Part shown: piece by piece, positions 49,903 to 59,200 of the stretch | How the letters are laid out: every line of letters starts with the position of its first letter | Position numbering within the stretch: the stretch's first letter is position 1 | Assembly: GCF_019704555.1 (NCBI RefSeq) | Contig: NZ_AP024745.1 | Span: forward strand, 5,402,501-5,466,500 | Reading direction: 5' to 3' | From: Actinoplanes sp. L3-i22 | GTDB taxonomy: Bacteria; Actinomycetota; Actinomycetes; Mycobacteriales; Micromonosporaceae | Length of the DNA: 64,000 nt | Notes under the pieces: model-generated | What the model saw: the letters and a program-made list of their open reading frames with translations, nothing else | Databases searched by the model: none | What the model was told of the DNA's origin: nothing | Made by a program: the position numbers and the translations under genes

Positions 49903-50172
49903 GAGGCGCTCCCGTCATCTGAATTGATCACCAGCGGTTGTCCGGCGGTGATCGATGAGCAGCGGTGATCCGGGGATAGATCCGGATTTGCTGTTCGACA
50001 GGAGCCACTTGAGCAGCGAATATTCAGGTTTTCGAGCTAATGGGAGGGTTCGGGAAGTGACGGGACGGCGCCTCTTGATCAAGTCGATGAGTGTCCAGCC
50101 CATAGCGCAGCCGTCGAGGAATTCGTAAGCTGTCCCGGAACGTCCAGCGTCGGCTGCGGGAGGTAGATAACA
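49903..50172. other. Lower-GC non-coding gap with inverted repeat
   Basis: These 270 bp are clearly less GC-rich than the surroundings. GATCACC (49926-49932) and GGTGATC (49947-49953) form a perfect 7-bp inverted repeat with 14-bp spacer, and a third GGTGATC lies at 49964-49970. No convincing gene is present; short minus-strand frames lack start signals. The gap probably holds the divergent promoters of 49363-49902 and 50173-52308. Confidence 0.5.
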
Positions 50173-52308
50173 CTGACCAGCGCGCCGACATTTGATCTTT
50201 CCAAAATCGGATCATGGCAGGAGTTCGCGAAATTCCTGACCTTGAAAAAAGACCGCTCCGGACTTTCCTTCAGTGATTTCGAGCGGCAGACCCGGCATGC
50301 TTCCGGGGATAAGCGTCCGCTGAGCAGGTCCACCTTGAGCGCGGTGTTGCAGGGGCAGCGCACGCCGCAGAAACCGGTGCTGGAGAGCTTCCTCGACGCA
50401 CTGAACCCGTCAGTCGGCGAACGCGTCGAGATCATGGAAACCTGGGAGCGGCTGACCGATGAGTCACGCGAGTGGCAGTCCGGCCTGGTCCGGGTCGCCG
50501 AGGTGTCGCCGCGCGAACTCGGCGTCAACGCCGGCATCAGGCCGCTGCCCGGCTACGTTCCCCGCCACTTCGATCCGGATCTTCGGCAACTGATCGAGGA
50601 CGGCACTCGGCAGGGCTGTTTCGTTGTCCTCATCGGCGGCTCGTCGACCGGCAAGACCCGCTCATTGTACGAAGCCGTTCGCGCCAAGGCCGAGCAATGG
50701 TGGCTGGCTCAGCCGGCGGACACTCGCGACATCTATCGCCTGCTCGACGAGCCGGATCGCCGGGCCGTCATCTGGCTCGACGAACTCGCTCGCTTCTTCG
50801 ACCAGACACCCGCGCTCACCAAGCCACAGGTGGCACGTCTGGTCCGAGCCGGCCACATCGTCGTGGGCACGCTTTGGTTCGAGGACTACAAGGCCCGGAT
50901 GGATTCGCGTGTCACCGGCGCGGCCGAGCGGGAGCTGCTCGTCTTCGCGGAACCGATCGATGTCCCACCCCGCTTCCGGCCAGCGGAACAGCTGTGTGCC
51001 CGTCAGCTCGCCACTACCGACAGCGCAATACGGGCTGCGCTGGACGCATCCGAGGACGGTCTGACCCAGGTGCTCGCCGCCGGTCCTGAGTTGATGCGCC
51101 GGTGGGAACATGCGCCGCCGTACGCCCGGGCCGCGATCACGGCGGCAGCGGACGCACGTCGCCTCGGCATTCTCTCGCCGTTACCGCCGGAGTTGCTCCT
51201 CGAAGCCATGTCCGGATACCTGAGCAGGCCGGAGCAGGCCGCATCAAGGGAGAGCTGGCTGAAGGAGGTGGATGCCTACGCCGCACAGCGGATCAACGAG
51301 ACCTCAATCGCGGCGCTGCCCCAGGAAGCCGGCGATCGGCCGGGAAGTCCGCCCGGATATCGGGCCGCCGATTTCCTGGCCCAGCAGCTGCGCATTCAGC
51401 GCCGAGTGCAGTGCCCACCGGAAAGCCTCTGGACGGCGCTCATCGATCGTCTCGACAGCAAGGACGAAGTTCGGCGTCTCGGTGACGCGGCCGCGGCACG
51501 GATGCGGTACCGCATCCAGGCAAGGGCGCTGCACCGGCTGGCGACACTCGGCGACGGCAATGCCTGTGTCGAGTTGGCCACCCTGCTGGTCCGCCGTGAT
51601 GACCTGCAAGCGGCAGAGTTGGTGCTGGTAGACGGCGTGCGGGGACAGCGGGAGACCAGAACGGCGACGACTCTGGTCGAAGTGATGACCCTGCGCGAGC
51701 GGTCGGACCCGCTACGCACCTCCGACCCGACCGCGCAGAAACTTCTGTGGGACCTGCTCTATGACCGCGGTGAGAGCCTCGACCTTAGGGCGAGGGCTGA
51801 GCGGGGCGACCTCACCGCCGGCGACGATCTCGCCAACCTGCTCGCCGAGCGGGGCGAACTGGCGGAGTTGCGGGAGCTCGCGGATGCCGGGCACCGCCTG
51901 GCGCCGAACCTGCTGACGGAGCTGCTGGCCACCCTGCGGCGCACTACTGAGCTGGCCGCCCGTGCGGAGCGGGGTGATCGGGTGGCGGCAACCAGGCTCG
52001 ACCAGATTACCGGCGCCGGGGCCGCTGACTCCGTCCCCGGGATCGCCGAACTCCGCGACGAGCTGACCACCGGCGGAACGGCCGCAGCCGACCAGCTGAC
52101 CTCGCTGCTGTTCGAGCTGGGCGACGAGACCGAGCTGCGCGCCGAGGTGGATGCCGGCACCCCACGCGCCGTCGACCGGTTGCTCGCCTTGCTCATGGCC
52201 GGCTGCGGTGACGACGCGACGGCTGCCGAGAAGGTTCGACGGCTGCGCGCCTTCGGTATGCACCCCGATGGAACCCTGGCTCTGACAGAAGGAAAAGACC
52301 ATGGTTGA
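50173..52308 (+). CDS. HTH-containing P-loop NTPase with C-terminal helical repeats (operon gene A)
   Basis: A 711-residue protein if translation starts at CTG 50173, which follows GGGAGGT (50158-50164) at 8 nt. The reading TSAPTFDLSKIGSWQEFAKFL is the normal beginning of an actinobacterial HTH domain, and no ATG or GTG lies between the in-frame stop at 50164 and TTG 50242. The domains are HTH-like (1-90, GLSFSDFERQT...LSRSTLSAVLQGQ), P-loop GGSSTGKT (155-162), Walker B VIWLDE (Asp203), and a C-terminal solenoid of short Ala/Leu/Glu repeats (about 430-700, AERGDLTAGDDLANLLAERGELAELRELADAG). This STAND-like layout suits a sensor/switch NTPase. The next gene overlaps by 8 bp. Confidence 0.8.
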   Translation: MTSAPTFDLSKIGSWQEFAKFLTLKKDRSGLSFSDFERQTRHASGDKRPLSRSTLSAVLQGQRTPQKPVLESFLDALNPSVGERVEIMETWERLTDESREWQSGLVRVAEVSPRELGVNAGIRPLPGYVPRHFDPDLRQLIEDGTRQGCFVVLIGGSSTGKTRSLYEAVRAKAEQWWLAQPADTRDIYRLLDEPDRRAVIWLDELARFFDQTPALTKPQVARLVRAGHIVVGTLWFEDYKARMDSRVTGAAERELLVFAEPIDVPPRFRPAEQLCARQLATTDSAIRAALDASEDGLTQVLAAGPELMRRWEHAPPYARAAITAAADARRLGILSPLPPELLLEAMSGYLSRPEQAASRESWLKEVDAYAAQRINETSIAALPQEAGDRPGSPPGYRAADFLAQQLRIQRRVQCPPESLWTALIDRLDSKDEVRRLGDAAAARMRYRIQARALHRLATLGDGNACVELATLLVRRDDLQAAELVLVDGVRGQRETRTATTLVEVMTLRERSDPLRTSDPTAQKLLWDLLYDRGESLDLRARAERGDLTAGDDLANLLAERGELAELRELADAGHRLAPNLLTELLATLRRTTELAARAERGDRVAATRLDQITGAGAADSVPGIAELRDELTTGGTAAADQLTSLLFELGDETELRAEVDAGTPRAVDRLLALLMAGCGDDATAAEKVRRLRAFGMHPDGTLALTEGKDHG

Positions 52309-52933
52309 CGATGACTTGACGGCTTCAGACGGCGCGATTCTCCTGGTACTCATGGTTGAGGCCAGAGAGGTGCTCAACACTGAATTGGCCGAACTCTACG
52401 GGTTGGATGTGCGCAAGGGGCCGCGCGAGAAACTCGAGAAATTGAAGTACATCGCCTCGAGGAAAAGCGGCCGTACGAACGCGCTGCTCCTGACCGACGA
52501 GGGCTGGCTCCGTGTGCGCGAGGACCTTGACTTCACCCTGCGGGGTGCGGGGGCCCTGGGCAGTGCGCTCAAGGCGTTGCATGCCGCAATTCGGAATCGT
52601 GTTCTGACCCGGGCGGGCTGCGCGACGCTCGGAGAGCTTTTCTCGTCGACCGATCTTCGTGCTCCGGCCAAACAGGATCTTCGTTCGCGCATCGTCAGCG
52701 CCTACTACGCCCTTGCCGACGAGCCGAAGGACTGGGTCAGCCTGCGCCGGCTGCGGCCTTTCTTCGCCGACGTGGCCAGGAAAGACCTGGATGAAGCCCT
52801 GCGCCGACTCATCGAGGAAGACAACGTCAGTCTTGCGCCCGAGTCGAGTGGCAGGCTGGTGACCGAGGCGGACACCGAGGCGGCTCTGCGCGTGGGTGGG
52901 CAGGACAATCACCTGCTGGCGATCGGTGTGTGA
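52301..52933 (+). CDS. Small protein of unknown function (operon gene B)
   Basis: A 210-residue soluble protein, not recognised. Residues 8-75 (ASDGAILLVLMVEAREVLNTELAELYGLDVRKGPREKLEKLKYIASRKSGRTNALLLTDEGWLRV) read like a winged helix with its wing at RTNALLLTDEGW. Residues 75-150 are helical. Residues 155-200 (VSLRRLRPFFADVARKDLDEALRRLIEEDNVSLAPES) look like a second winged helix. It may be the DNA- or protein-binding adaptor of the operon. It overlaps gene A by 8 bp and gene C by 1 bp (TGATG), so the three are translationally coupled and probably form a complex. Confidence 0.75.
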   Translation: MVDDDLTASDGAILLVLMVEAREVLNTELAELYGLDVRKGPREKLEKLKYIASRKSGRTNALLLTDEGWLRVREDLDFTLRGAGALGSALKALHAAIRNRVLTRAGCATLGELFSSTDLRAPAKQDLRSRIVSAYYALADEPKDWVSLRRLRPFFADVARKDLDEALRRLIEEDNVSLAPESSGRLVTEADTEAALRVGGQDNHLLAIGV

Positions 52934-55900
52934 TGGAGGACGAGGAACGCAAGGCGCTCTCCGCGCTGCGCTTCGACTGGGCGCCGGTGCCCGATGACCT
53001 GTGGCGGCCGCAGCCCTTTCACGTCGAAGGCCTGCACGTTCCCGTCCTGCGTGAAGTGGTGGCCGGTATCGGCGAGGCGGCGGCCAGCCCGGCCGGTAGC
53101 CCCATCGGCCTGGTGATCCAGGGACAGGGTGGATCCGGCAAGACCCACCTGCTCGGCTCGGTGCGGCAGGAGGTGCACGAGCGGGGCGGCTATTTCTTCC
53201 TGGTGAGCATGCTCAACGCGAAGACGTTCTGGGAGAGCGTGCTGGAGGCGATTCTGGACGGCCTCTCCCGGCCGGTGCCGGGCAGCCGCCAGAGCCAGCT
53301 CGGCCTGCTCCTGCGCAGCCTGTCGGCGATGGTGGCGGTGCCCCGCGCGGCGCGGCGGGCCGTCATGGGGGAGACGGAGCTGACCCGCGGCGCACTCGAC
53401 GAATTCATCAAAGGCCTTGCCCAGCACGACCGGCAGGTGGCACGCAGCAGTCAAGAGACCGCGCGGGCGCTGGCCCTGAGCGCCTCGATGGATATCGGTC
53501 ATCAGTACATCGCGGAGACCTACTTCTCCTCGGGTGAGGAAACCGAAACCGGCGAACGCGACGCCTGGGGACTACGCCGAGCCGCACGCCCGGCGCAGCA
53601 GATCGTGCAGGACCTCTCCCGATTGCTGGCGCTGACCGGACCATCGGTCATCGCCATCGACCAGATTGACACGCTGGTCGCATCGCTGGACATCGAGGCC
53701 GATCCGGCTGGTAGGTCCGCGGGCCTACGGCCGGAAGACGCTCGGATGCTTGCTGTGCTCGCCGACGGGCTCATGTCCCTTCGGGAGCTGACCCGCCGCA
53801 CGCTCACCGTGATCACCTGTCTGCCCGGCACCTGGAAGAACCTTACCGGCGTCGCTGTCGCCACCGTGTCCGACCGGTTCCGTCAGACTGCTCCGCTCAA
53901 GCGGATCAGGGACAGGGCGCTCGCTCAGAAGATCATCGAGAAGCGGTTCGTCACCCGATTCGCCGAGATTGGATTCCAGCCGCTGTTCGACTCGTGGCCG
54001 GTCCTGCCAGAGGCGTTCGCCCATGCCGGGCCGTTCACTCCCCGTGAGTTGCTGATCAGGATCGACAATCACATTCGCACCTGTATCGCCACCGACCGCG
54101 TCGATCTGCTGGCGACCATCGGTGACCCGGCGCCGACCGGTCCACGGCCAGAGCCCTCGGCACCGCCTCCGGTCGCCGTCTCCGCCGGCGAGATGGCGCG
54201 GTTCGACGAACGGTTCGCCGAGCTCAAGCTGGCCGCGGACGACATCACCCCGCTCGAATACGGCTCCGAGGACGACGCGGTGCCCGGTCTGCTCGCCGCC
54301 GGGCTGACGGCCTGGATCTTGGAACGTGGCGAGGCCGGTACTGGGTTCAGTGTGGACCCGCCACCGGGCGCTCGCCCGGCACTGCACGCGCGGCTGCGGC
54401 TGACTCTCAACCCGGATACCGATGACCAGGTCCACTGGTCTTTCCGCGCGGTGAGCGCTGACCACCATTTCAACGGTGCGCTCTCTCGGCTGAAGAAGGC
54501 GACGATCGCCGCGGCTGCCGAGACCACGACCGGCAAACGCAACCTCTACATGCTCCGCAACGCGGAGTGGTCACAGGGCGGGACCACGCGCGACGAGCTC
54601 ACGAAGGTGACCGCGACGCTCGAACTCGACCCTGAGGACCTGAGCATCCTGTCCGCCCTTCAGGTCATGCTCGGTGAGGCCCCGCGGGAAATGCACGGCT
54701 GGCTCATCGAAAGACGGCCGACGCGCAACCTGAAATTCCTGGAGGAGGCGCTCGCCGACGTCGACAGATGGGTGCCCGGCGAGCACACCGCCCACGAGGA
54801 CGACATGCCAAGCCTGACAATCGGCTACGACCACGGGGACGGCACTCCGGTGACCATCCCGGTCGAGGCGTTGCGCAAGCACGCCGCGATCTTTGCCGGC
54901 TCGGGGTCCGGAAAAACCGTCCTCATCAGGCGCATCGTCGAGGAGTGCGCCCTGTACGGGGTGTCCGCGATCGTGCTCGACCCCAACAACGACCTGGCTC
55001 GGCTCGGCGACAGCTGGCCCGAGCCGCCGACAGAATGGCGGGCCGGGGACCGGGAAAAGGCCGCTTACTACCTCGCGAATACCGATGTCGTGGTCTGGAC
55101 GCCGCGGCGGTCGGCGGGCCGGCCGCTGAGCCTTCAGCCGCTGCCGGACTTTCCGAGTGTCCTCGATGACCAGGACGAGTTCCACGAGGCGGTGGAGGCG
55201 GCGGTCGCGGCACTCGTGCCACGGGCGCTGGTCGCGGGCCGGGCTGCCAAGGCACACACCGGGCGCGCCGTGCTGCGCAAGGCCATCGAGCACTACGGCA
55301 GACGGGGAGGCACCCGCCTACAAGGTCTCATCGACACCCTGGCCGATCTTCCCGACGGCACCATCGACATAGACGGCGCCGACAAGATCGCCGCAGGCCT
55401 GGCGCAGACGCTGACCGCTGAGATGGTGAACGATCCGCTCTTCGGAGGCGATGGCACCCCTCTGGATCCCGGGGTGTTGCTGACTCCGGCCGCCGGCAAA
55501 CGGGCTCGTGTCTCGGTGATCAGCATGGTGGGCCTGCCGTCGGATGCTGTTCGCCAGACATTCGTGAACCAGTTGCAGATGGCGCTGTTCTCCTGGATCA
55601 AGCAACACCCCGCCGGTGACCGGCCGCTGCTCGGCCTGCTCGTCATGGACGAGGCCCAGACCCTGGCACCGGTCAGCCCGATGACCGCATGCACGCAGAG
55701 TACGCTGATCCTGGCCGCCCAGGCGCGCAAGTACGGCCTGGGACTGCTCTTCGCGACCCAGGCCCCGAAGAGCCTGCACAATCGGATCCCGGGCAACTGC
55801 ACGACGCAGCTCTACGGCCTGCTGAACAGCCCGGTGCAGATCGAGGCGGTCCGTGAGATGGCGAAGGCCAAGGGCGGTGACGTCCCCGACATCTCTCGTC

Positions 55901-56034
55901 TCGGGGCTGGCGAATTCTATCTGGCCGCCGAGGGCACGGCGCCGCGCAAGATCAAAACCCCGCTCTCGCTGACCCACCACCCCCGGAGTCCGCTGACGAC
56001 CGAGGAGGTCCTGACGCGGGCACGCAAGGACTGA
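52933..56034 (+). CDS. Double-ATPase protein with HerA/FtsK-like C-terminal half (operon gene C)
   Basis: A 1,033-residue protein with two nucleotide-binding modules. Module 1 (about 30-400) has P-loop GQGGSGKT (64-71) and Walker B VIAIDQID (Asp243), in the style of BrxC/PglY or Orc-like AAA ATPases. Residues 405-620 are an accessory region. Module 2 (about 625-1030) has P-loop GSGSGKT (656-662) in AIFAGSGSGKTVLIRRIVEE, DPNNDLARL, Walker B LLVMDEAQ (Asp906-Glu907) and the sensor-like GLLFATQAPKSL. That set is characteristic of HerA-type DNA translocases. No nuclease motif was found. The joint presence suggests loading plus DNA pumping. The start is ATG 52933, with GTG 52930 as an alternative. 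Confidence 0.85.
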   Translation: MEDEERKALSALRFDWAPVPDDLWRPQPFHVEGLHVPVLREVVAGIGEAAASPAGSPIGLVIQGQGGSGKTHLLGSVRQEVHERGGYFFLVSMLNAKTFWESVLEAILDGLSRPVPGSRQSQLGLLLRSLSAMVAVPRAARRAVMGETELTRGALDEFIKGLAQHDRQVARSSQETARALALSASMDIGHQYIAETYFSSGEETETGERDAWGLRRAARPAQQIVQDLSRLLALTGPSVIAIDQIDTLVASLDIEADPAGRSAGLRPEDARMLAVLADGLMSLRELTRRTLTVITCLPGTWKNLTGVAVATVSDRFRQTAPLKRIRDRALAQKIIEKRFVTRFAEIGFQPLFDSWPVLPEAFAHAGPFTPRELLIRIDNHIRTCIATDRVDLLATIGDPAPTGPRPEPSAPPPVAVSAGEMARFDERFAELKLAADDITPLEYGSEDDAVPGLLAAGLTAWILERGEAGTGFSVDPPPGARPALHARLRLTLNPDTDDQVHWSFRAVSADHHFNGALSRLKKATIAAAAETTTGKRNLYMLRNAEWSQGGTTRDELTKVTATLELDPEDLSILSALQVMLGEAPREMHGWLIERRPTRNLKFLEEALADVDRWVPGEHTAHEDDMPSLTIGYDHGDGTPVTIPVEALRKHAAIFAGSGSGKTVLIRRIVEECALYGVSAIVLDPNNDLARLGDSWPEPPTEWRAGDREKAAYYLANTDVVVWTPRRSAGRPLSLQPLPDFPSVLDDQDEFHEAVEAAVAALVPRALVAGRAAKAHTGRAVLRKAIEHYGRRGGTRLQGLIDTLADLPDGTIDIDGADKIAAGLAQTLTAEMVNDPLFGGDGTPLDPGVLLTPAAGKRARVSVISMVGLPSDAVRQTFVNQLQMALFSWIKQHPAGDRPLLGLLVMDEAQTLAPVSPMTACTQSTLILAAQARKYGLGLLFATQAPKSLHNRIPGNCTTQLYGLLNSPVQIEAVREMAKAKGGDVPDISRLGAGEFYLAAEGTAPRKIKTPLSLTHHPRSPLTTEEVLTRARKD

Positions 56035-56265
56035 GGCCGGATATCGGGGCGGCGACCATACTCGTCCTGATAAATCGGGGCCAGCATTACGGGAAACGCA
56101 GGGGTGAAGGATGCCGTGGGCTAGGGGATTGGCGTCGAGTCAATAGCGGGCAGCACGTGTTGACGGCAATTGTTGATTTGTTTAGCGTCTTCAGTGCATC
56201 AATTTTCCGCAATGACATCAGCTTCGCTCATTCCGGGGAAAAGCTGAGGACGACGGGACTGTGGC
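56035..56265. other. Lower-GC gap upstream of the polyketide synthase genes
   Basis: These 231 bp include a strikingly AT-rich stretch (56160-56215, with TTGTTGATTTGTTTAG). No gene is evident. It probably carries the PKS promoter and marks the right edge of the ATPase operon. Confidence 0.5.
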
Positions 56266-59200
56266 ATGCGTGAAGACATCGCTGTGGTGGGGGTGGCCTG
56301 CCGCTACCCGCAGGCGCGGAACGCGGCCGAGTTCTGGCGGAATCTGCGGGACGGGCGAAGCGCCATCAGTGCGGTCGGCATTCGGCAGTGGGATTCCGAG
56401 ACGTATTACTCGGCGGATTCCGGGCCGGGCACGGTCAACAGCAAATGGGTGGGGGCGCTGGCCGACGCCGAATGTTTTGACCATGCGTTCTTCAATGTCT
56501 CGCCGCGTGAAGCCGTGGCCATCGATCCGCAGCATCGGCTGTTGCTCGAAGAGGCGTGGCACTGCGTCGAGGACTCCGGTCTGCCGTTGCCGGTGCTGCA
56601 AGGGGCGCGCACGTCGGTCAGCGTGGGGTTGTCAACGCATGATCATTTGCTGCGGTCCGTTGCGGACGGTCGGCCGGTGGACGTCTTCGACGGGGTCGGC
56701 AACTACGCGAGCATGGCGGCGAACCGGATCTCCTACCTGCTGAACCTGGACGGGCCGAGCCGGACCGTGGACACCGCCTGTTCCTCGTCGCTGGCCGCGC
56801 TCGGGCAGGCGCGCGCCGACCTGCTGCACGACGACTGCGAGTTCGCGCTGGTGGGCGGCGTCAACCTGATCAACTCGCCGTGGCGGTATCTGGCCTTCAC
56901 GCAGTCGCGGATGCTCAGCCCGGACGGGCGGTGCTTCACGTTCGATCATCGCGCGAACGGGTACGTGCCGGGGGAGGGCGTCGGGGTGGTCCTGCTGACC
57001 ACGGTCTCGACCGCGCGGCGGCTCGGCTGTCACGTCTACGGCGTGATCAAGGCGGTCGCCACCAACCACAACGGGCACAACCGCAGCGTCACCGCGCCGA
57101 GCGTGTCCGCGCAGGTGGACCTGATCCGGCGGGCGCTCAGGACGGCCGGGGTCGAACCCGGCCGGGTCGGCTACGTCGAGGCGCACGGCACCGGGACCAG
57201 CCTCGGTGATCCGATCGAGGTGCAGGCACTGCACGAGGCGTACGGCGTGGACCGGGACGGTCCGCTGCGGGTCGGGTCGGTCAAGACCGGCATCGGGCAC
57301 GTCGAGGCCGGCTCCGGGATGGCCGGGCTGATCAAGGTCCTGTTGATGCTCCGGCACCGGACGATCCCGCCGACGCTGAACCGCGAGATCACCAATCCGA
57401 TCATGCACGGGGCGGCCGAGCACATCGAGTTCCCCGGGACCGCGGTCGACTGGGCCGCGGACGGCTTGCGTACGGCCGGGGTCAGCGCGTTCGGGTTCGG
57501 CGGCGCGAACTGTCACGCGGTGCTCGAGGAGTACCGGTCCGAGGTCGCGGTGCCGCCCGCGGCGCCGGTGTTCACGGTCGCGGCCCGGTCCCGGGAGGCG
57601 TTGCTGGCGACCCTCGGCCGGTGGGCCGAGCAGCCGCACTCCGCCGCGGAACTGTGCGCGGCCAGCAACCAGCGGGCGCTGAACCTGCCGTACCGCTGGG
57701 GGGTTGAAGCTGTTGATCTTCCGGCGGCCCTGGCGCGGGTCCGTGCCGGTGAGGTGATCGAACCGGTCCGCGTCGGAGCATCGAAGCCGGAAGTTGTCGT
57801 GCTGCTCACCGATCCGGTGTCCGGTGACGGGTTCACCAGCGCCCTGGGGCGGCTCGAAGCGCTCACCGAGCGTGGGGTCCGGATCGCCGAGATCATCGCG
57901 ACCGGGCCGGCCGGGAGTGCCGCCGCGCTGGTGCACAGCGGTGCGGTCACGCTGCGGGAGGCGGCGGATGCCCTGCTCGGTGACGGCCGGCTGACGACTC
58001 GCGAGCCGGTCGGCTGCGGCGTGTGGGCGGGCGCCGAGCACCTCGTGCCGAACGAGCTGACGGCCGGCTACCTGCGAAAGCTGCTGGACGGGCGGGCGGA
58101 CACGGTCGAGAGCGTCGGGCGGTATGCCGGTCACGCCGCGACGCTGCTGGACCATCAGCACACGTTCCAGCGGGCGGTCGGGGAGTGGGAGAAGCTGCTG
58201 GCCGGCCGGGGGATCGACCTCGACGCCGCGATCCGGCGGTTCGGCGAGCGGGGGACGACGTTCTCGCCCGACGAGCTGGCCGCGATCGCGCTCGTGATCA
58301 ATGTGGCGCTGGTCCGCATCTACGAGGCGTGGGAGCTGACGCCCGCGCCGTGGCTGCTACCCGGCACTCACGAGCTGGCGATGCTGGTCAGCCGGGGGGT
58401 CCTCGATCCGGCCGACGCGGTGGCCGCGCTGTTCGGTGCGGCCGACCTGGCCGGGCTCGCGGCCGGCGCGGCCGAGCATCCGGCGGTCCGCTGCGCGCCG
58501 CTCGACGGGCTGCCCGTGCTGCGGGCGGTGTCCCGGGACCGTGCTGACGGCAGGCGGATCCGGCTCGGCGGCGGCGATCCGGCGGAGCTGATGGCCGCCG
58601 CGGGACGCCGCCCGGCGGTCGTGGTGCTTCTCGGGGACCCGGCTGAACCCGTACCCGATGATCTGGATGTTCTCCGGTTCGGGGATCTGCCCGGACTGCT
58701 GCTGGAGCTCTGGCGGCGCGGGGGCGAACCGGCGTGGGCGAGCCAAGGGTCGCCCGGGCTGCCCGGCCTGCCGGGATACGCGTTCGACCGCCATCCGCAC
58801 GTCCACGCCGACGCGAAAGCGGAAGAGACCCGGCCGGCCGACGCGAAAGCGGACGAGACCCGGCCGGCGGACGGGCCCGCCGAACTGGAGTCGGTGCTGT
58901 GCGGGCTGGTGGCGGCGGCGACCAGGGTGGCGCCCGCGGCGGTCCGGCCGGACACGCCCTTCGCCGACCTGGGCATCGACTCGCTGATCATCCACACGCT
59001 CAACGCGCAGCTGCGCACCCGGTTCGGGGAGATCTCGGCCACCCTGTTCTTCGAGTGCCGGGACGTGGCCGCGGTGGCGGCCCGGTTGTCGCGCGACTAC
59101 GACGTCGAGGCGACCAGAGCCCCGGCGAGTCGCCCGACCGGCCCGCCGGACGAGTCGGGCATCGCGATCATCGGCTTCGACGGGCGGTTCCCGGGCGCGG

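Noticed and set aside
49915..50215. Short minus-strand frames upstream of the ATPase operon
   Set aside because: Under 65 codons, no ribosome-binding sites, and they overlap the probable promoter region.
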